In this document: positions 5,359 to 7,871 of the stretch, one piece after another
Layout of the letters: each line of letters opens with the position of its first letter
Position numbering within the stretch: the first letter of the stretch is position 1
Source of the DNA: Actinomycetota bacterium
Lineage (GTDB): Bacteria > Actinomycetota > CADDZG01 > JAHWKV01
Reading direction: 5' to 3'
NCBI GenBank assembly: GCA_019347725.1
Contig: JAHWKV010000034.1
Coordinates: 1 to 7,871, forward strand
Length of the DNA: 7,871 bases
Position numbers and translations under genes: made by a program
Notes under the pieces: generated by a model
Database searches by the model: none
What the model was told of the DNA's origin: nothing
Seen by the model: the letters and a program-made list of their open reading frames with translations, nothing else

Positions 5359-5388
5359 TCGCCGGACGGTTTTTGGACACGTCGGCGA
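5359..5388. repeat. stem-loop between the DUF3040 and MerR-family genes
   Basis: TCGCCG-G-ACG pairs with CGT-CGGCGA: nine base pairs with one bulged G and an 11-base loop. It lies 80 bases after the DUF3040 stop. No T-tract follows on either strand, so it is at best a non-canonical terminator. A weaker 5-bp hairpin (CTCTT/AAGAG, 5423-5435) followed by TTTA on the minus strand lies closer to that stop. Confidence 0.4.
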
Positions 5389-5468
5389 AATAGTTTCCCG
5401 CTCTGTGCGGACGGTCACTAAACTCTTAAGAAGAGATTGAAGGTGATACTTCGACGGCCTACTCGCGC

Positions 5469-5840
5469 TTACTCGTCCTCGCGGTTGCCCGCTTCTCGGA
5501 TCTTTCTCCTAATCCGCTCCATGAGGCCCGATAGCGGCGCCTGCTCTCTCAGCACCCTCACCTGCTCGGTTCCTATCTTCCGGAGGTTGTCGTACGTGTA
5601 GTACGCCGCACCCACCATCACCAGGAACGCAACCACTCCCACGGGCAGGCGCGGATAGAAGAAAAAGCCCACCAAAACTGCAAGACCGCCGATAAAAGCC
5701 ACCATCCCTCGCCTCACATTGCGGCGAAGAACAACCGGCAAGGTGGTCGAGGAAACTCCCCGAGCGAAATCGGGGTCCTGCTCATACAGTTGGTCTTCGA
5801 TCTCCTGGAGAATCTGCTGCTCTCGGTCCGAAAGTGGCAT
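5469..5840 (-). CDS. DUF3040 family membrane protein
   Basis: A 123-residue protein that begins MPLSDREQQILQEIEDQLYE, the hallmark of the DUF3040 family, followed by DPDFA (22-26). Two closely spaced membrane helices follow (about 46-62 and 65-83), then a basic C-terminal tail (about 86-123). The family is found in Actinobacteria and its function is unknown, although members are often encoded near division genes. The ATG is the only sensible start because the family motif begins at residue 1. The ribosome-binding site is modest (AAAGGG, about 10 bases upstream). A TATAAT element upstream suggests its own promoter. Confidence 0.9.
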   Translation of the reverse strand: MPLSDREQQILQEIEDQLYEQDPDFARGVSSTTLPVVLRRNVRRGMVAFIGGLAVLVGFFFYPRLPVGVVAFLVMVGAAYYTYDNLRKIGTEQVRVLREQAPLSGLMERIRRKIREAGNREDE

Positions 5841-5872
5841 CCGATTTGATCCCTTTCAAAGCCAGCTCATGG

Positions 5873-5885
5873 CGCCGGCCCGGCG
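5873..5885. repeat. GC-rich palindrome in the DUF3040 leader
   Basis: CGCCGG and CCGGCG flank one central C, between the TATAAT element and the DUF3040 start codon. It could be an operator or a short leader hairpin, though GC-rich palindromes also arise by chance in DNA of this composition. Confidence 0.3.
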
Positions 5886-5901
5886 ACTTGACTATAAGAA
5901 G

Positions 5902-5907
5902 ATTATA
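5902..5907 (-). promoter_or_regulatory. consensus -10 element upstream of DUF3040
   Basis: TATAAT on the minus strand, about 60 bases before the start codon. No recognisable -35 hexamer is found at 16-18 bp (GCGACC at 17). A second, weaker TATAGT lies at 5891-5896. The AT-rich patch contains a small inverted repeat, TATAA-GAAGA-TTATA (5893-5907 on the plus strand). Confidence 0.4.
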
Positions 5908-5978
5908 CGGCGTAGCCACCTCAAGGTCGCCCTCGAATAGGCGGCTTTTGGATTAACGGTTCCCGGCGAAGCTGGGCC

Positions 5979-5992
5979 AAAACCCCAAGGGG
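5979..5992 (-). terminator. weak intrinsic terminator after the thiE-side gene group
   Basis: On the minus strand CCCC-TT-GGGG is followed at once by TTTT, 12 bases after the stop of the two-domain membrane protein gene. The stem is only 4 bp with an impossibly tight 2-base loop unless it opens, so efficiency is doubtful. Its position between that gene and the separate promoter of DUF3040 is right for an operon end. Confidence 0.3.
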
Positions 5993-6004
5993 CGCGCGAC
6001 CCGG

Positions 6005-6727
6005 CTACTGAGTGACCTCGATTTCCCATTCGCCGTTGGCCAGGACGTCGATTAGATAAATGCCTGCGTTCTTGATGTTGACCGTCACACGAGAACTAAA
6101 GTCTCCGGACTCATTGACGATTGACTCGACCCTCGTACCGTCCGACCTGACCAGACTGGGGATGAACACGCCCTCTCCCTCGTGCAACAGGCGGAAATCG
6201 ACCGATCCGGCCTCGAGGCTGAAGAATTCCGTGGCGGATTGACCCGAACCCGAGAACTCAACCGGCGGTGGCGGGGCCTCTTCGGGCACCGACTGATCGA
6301 TCTGCGCCGTCCATTCGCCCGCACCGGGGCGCACTTCCATCACGTAATCGCCCACTGGCAGCGATACTGCCCTGGTTCCCTCGAAGGGACCGATGGCGTT
6401 GACCACCTGATCGATGAGCTGACCGTCCTGGCTGACCGTGACGATAAAGTTGCTCGAGCCACCCCCGGAGTGAGTAAAACGCAGCAAGGTCAGCCCGCCG
6501 CCGGCCTTGAAGTTCTCCTCCGTGGCGCCGTCTCCGTTGAACTCCTGCCGGTCCACACGCTCGACGGGCGGTACGGGAGAACCGGATGCATCGGTTGGAG
6601 GGGCGGCCAGGTCGTCAGAGTCGCGGGACCCACTGGCCAGCACGGCCACGAGCACGATAATCCCGACGAGGATGAACAATCCTCCGCCCACCAGTACCCA
6701 CTTGAACTTGCTTATAAAATCGTTCAT
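6005..6727 (-). CDS. membrane-anchored protein with two tandem ~82-residue domains, unknown function
   Basis: I do not recognise this 240-residue protein. Residues 10-31 form one strong membrane helix with no signal-peptidase or lipobox site, so the rest is probably anchored outside the cell. A low-complexity Asp/Pro/Ser linker (about 33-58) follows. Then come two copies of one domain, 62-145 and 157-240, joined by a proline-rich hinge. Both copies share an opening EF-G-G, a central L-H or F-T-H step, DG followed by VN, a hydrophobic strand ending in VG-Y or AG-Y, and a final GEW-----Q. The alternating pattern suggests beta-sandwich domains, possibly binding or lectin-like. The gene follows the SufT-like gene by 19 bases without an obvious ribosome-binding site, so it is probably cotranscribed. 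Confidence 0.8.
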   Translation of the reverse strand: MNDFISKFKWVLVGGGLFILVGIIVLVAVLASGSRDSDDLAAPPTDASGSPVPPVERVDRQEFNGDGATEENFKAGGGLTLLRFTHSGGGSSNFIVTVSQDGQLIDQVVNAIGPFEGTRAVSLPVGDYVMEVRPGAGEWTAQIDQSVPEEAPPPPVEFSGSGQSATEFFSLEAGSVDFRLLHEGEGVFIPSLVRSDGTRVESIVNESGDFSSRVTVNIKNAGIYLIDVLANGEWEIEVTQ

Positions 6728-6746
6728 CTACGCTGAGCGCCCAGTT

Positions 6747-7049
6747 TTAAAAGAAGCCGAGAGCGGACCGTGCGAGCTCGCTCATTTTGTCGGGCCCCCA
6801 TGCCGGCTGCATCGTCATTTCGGAAGTTACGCTGGAGATGCCTTCGACGCTGGCAGCAGCTTCTCGGATCTCGTTTTCGATCTGAGCCCCTGCCGGGCAG
6901 CCGGCCGAGGTCAGCGTAAAGGTAATCTGGGCCTCGCCATCGTCGGTTACAACCACGTCGTAGACCAGACCGAGATCTACGATATTGATACCGATCTCCG
7001 GGTCGTCGACAACTTTAAGCGCTTCGAACACTTCCTCAGATGTGGGCAT
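6747..7049 (-). CDS. DUF59/MIP18 family protein, SufT-like iron-sulfur assembly factor
   Basis: A small protein of 100 residues from ATG 7049. It carries the family features: DPEIGINIVDLGLVY (from residue 16), TLTSAGCPAG with the conserved cysteine (C51), and the C-terminal QPAWGPDKMSELARSALGF. Members take part in iron-sulfur cluster maturation (SufT, MIP18), and a related branch (PaaD) acts in phenylacetate oxidation. No paa or suf genes are in view, so the general Fe-S role is the better reading. ATG 7049 is chosen because the conserved domain begins soon after it. GTG 7067 or TTG 7070 would add up to seven residues, and none of the three has a clear ribosome-binding site. The gene lies 30 bases after thiE, suggesting cotranscription. 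Confidence 0.88.
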   Translation of the reverse strand: MPTSEEVFEALKVVDDPEIGINIVDLGLVYDVVVTDDGEAQITFTLTSAGCPAGAQIENEIREAAASVEGISSVTSEMTMQPAWGPDKMSELARSALGFF

Positions 7050-7079
7050 AAGCCCATTGTAGTCCACCAAAGCCGCATA

Positions 7080-7805
7080 TTAGTCAAACTCGCTCAATGC
7101 ACCCGACAGTTTGCGAGCGGCTTCCGCCGGGTCCTCGTTCTCGGTAATCGCTCGCACCACCGACACCCGCCTGGCGCCTGCATCAAGCACTGAGCGCACA
7201 TTCGATACGTCAATTCCGCCGATGGCGAACACCGGCTTGGCCGAGTGCTCCGCCCCGGCCCGCACGAGATCCAATCCCACGGCCGGCCTGCCCGGCTTGG
7301 TGGGAGTGGCAAAGACGGGACCTACCGCGCAGTAGTCGGCACTCGAGGACATCGCGGATTGAAGCTGGGGCACGGAGTGGGTCGACACCCCGATGAGCAT
7401 CCGGGAGCCCAATTGACGCCGGGCGTCGGCAACCGGCAGATCCTGCTGGCCGAGATGTACCCCATCGGCTCCAGACGCTATCGCCACATCGACCCGGTCG
7501 TTGACGATGAACAGCGCGCCGGCTTCAGCTGTGCGACTTCTAACCACTTGCGCGTACCGCAGCAGTGGGGCTGCCTCCATCTGCTTTTCCCTCAACTGCA
7601 CCATTCCCACGCCTGCGTCCAGCACTTCCGCCAGGAAAGAGTCCAGATCCCGTCCCTGAGGTCTTGAGTCGGTCACAAGATATAAACGGCAGGCCGCCAA
7701 ACGTTCGGCCGGCAAATCACTGCCGGTTTCTTTGCGAGAAATCGCGTGTCCCTTCGGGTCCTTAAGCTGGCGCTCGGTGCCGGGGCTGCGTGACAAGTTT
7801 CCCAT
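7080..7805 (-). CDS. thiE: ThiE, thiamine phosphate synthase
   Basis: This enzyme joins 4-amino-5-hydroxymethyl-2-methylpyrimidine diphosphate and the thiazole phosphate to form thiamine phosphate in the cytoplasm. The TIM-barrel signatures are all present; positions are counted from ATG 7805. They are LYLVTDSR (41-48), VQLREK (69-74), the phosphate and magnesium-binding NDR (102-104), DGVHLGQQDLP (114-124), GVSTHS (139-144), YCAVGPVFATPTKPG (158-172) and AIGGI (194-198). Length is 241 residues, some 30 more than usual, and the excess is a poorly conserved N-terminus of about 37 residues. An upstream TTG (7829) would lie inside the predicted promoter and is less likely. A later TTG (7715) is also possible. 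No good ribosome-binding site is found for any candidate. No TPP-riboswitch signature is visible in the 66 bases available upstream. Confidence 0.93.
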   Translation of the reverse strand: MGNLSRSPGTERQLKDPKGHAISRKETGSDLPAERLAACRLYLVTDSRPQGRDLDSFLAEVLDAGVGMVQLREKQMEAAPLLRYAQVVRSRTAEAGALFIVNDRVDVAIASGADGVHLGQQDLPVADARRQLGSRMLIGVSTHSVPQLQSAMSSSADYCAVGPVFATPTKPGRPAVGLDLVRAGAEHSAKPVFAIGGIDVSNVRSVLDAGARRVSVVRAITENEDPAEAARKLSGALSEFD

Positions 7806-7819
7806 AGGGCAGTAATTTT

Positions 7820-7848
7820 CTTTTATCAACTGCGTCTACCCGATTCAA
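7820..7848 (-). promoter_or_regulatory. possible thiE promoter (TTGAAT - 17 bp - TAAAAG)
   Basis: On the minus strand TTGAAT (7843-7848) and TAAAAG (7820-7825) are 17 bases apart. Transcription would start near 7813, only about 8 bases before ATG 7805. That would make the thiE message nearly leaderless, which is common in Actinobacteria and fits the missing ribosome-binding site. Confidence 0.35.
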
Positions 7849-7871
7849 AGGGGGTGAGGAATTGTTCGAAG

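Noticed and set aside
7806..7829. Upstream TTG (7829) as the thiE start
   Set aside because: It has no ribosome-binding site and falls within the predicted promoter, upstream of the likely transcript start. The added residues do not look like ThiE.
7806..7871. TPP riboswitch ahead of thiE
   Set aside because: No CTGAGA-type core or other conserved thi-box sequence is seen in the available upstream bases. One further upstream, outside the window, cannot be excluded.
1..7871. Mobile elements, CRISPR arrays, tRNA or rRNA genes
   Set aside because: No transposase, integrase, regularly spaced repeat array or tRNA-like cloverleaf was noticed on either strand by eye.

Overview
This window is an ordinary-looking stretch of chromosome. 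All recognisable genes lie on the minus strand, so transcription runs from right to left. It reads as an actinobacterial genome: it has a DUF3040 protein (a family essentially confined to Actinobacteria), an actinobacterial-type HNH protein, a MerR regulator resembling FtsR/Rv1828, an FtsI without PASTA domains, and moderately GC-rich DNA. Base composition is less extreme than in Streptomyces, and several start codons are TTG. A deep-branching lineage such as Acidimicrobiia is possible, but that is only a guess.

Right part (about 7.85 kb down to 6.0 kb): thiE (thiamine phosphate synthase), a SufT/MIP18-like DUF59 protein, and a membrane-anchored protein with two tandem copies of an ~82-residue domain. 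They are closely spaced and probably form one operon, which may end at a weak hairpin near 5.98 kb. A DUF3040 membrane protein follows, with its own TATAAT -10 element.

Middle part (5.45-4.0 kb): an FtsR-like MerR regulator with several inverted repeats upstream, then an HNH nuclease-fold protein. The HNH gene has a tandem 15-bp repeat and a perfect hairpin just before its ribosome-binding site.

Left part (3.9 kb to 1): the start of the division and cell wall (dcw) cluster: mraZ, an undescribed 42-residue membrane protein, rsmH, ftsL and ftsI, tightly spaced with stop/start overlap or strong Shine-Dalgarno sites. The mraZ promoter (TTGACT, 18 bp, TAATGT) is overlaid by GTGG repeats at 10-bp period, the pattern expected of MraZ boxes, which suggests autoregulation. 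The mraZ leader can fold and sits where the actinobacterial mraW RNA motif is known to occur. The cluster probably continues past the left edge.

No mobile element, CRISPR array, tRNA or rRNA was seen, and no gene-free stretch exceeds about 240 bases. The points most worth checking are the small membrane ORF between mraZ and rsmH, the mraZ control region, the FtsR-like gene beside the dcw cluster, and the repeat-rich spacers around the MerR and HNH genes.
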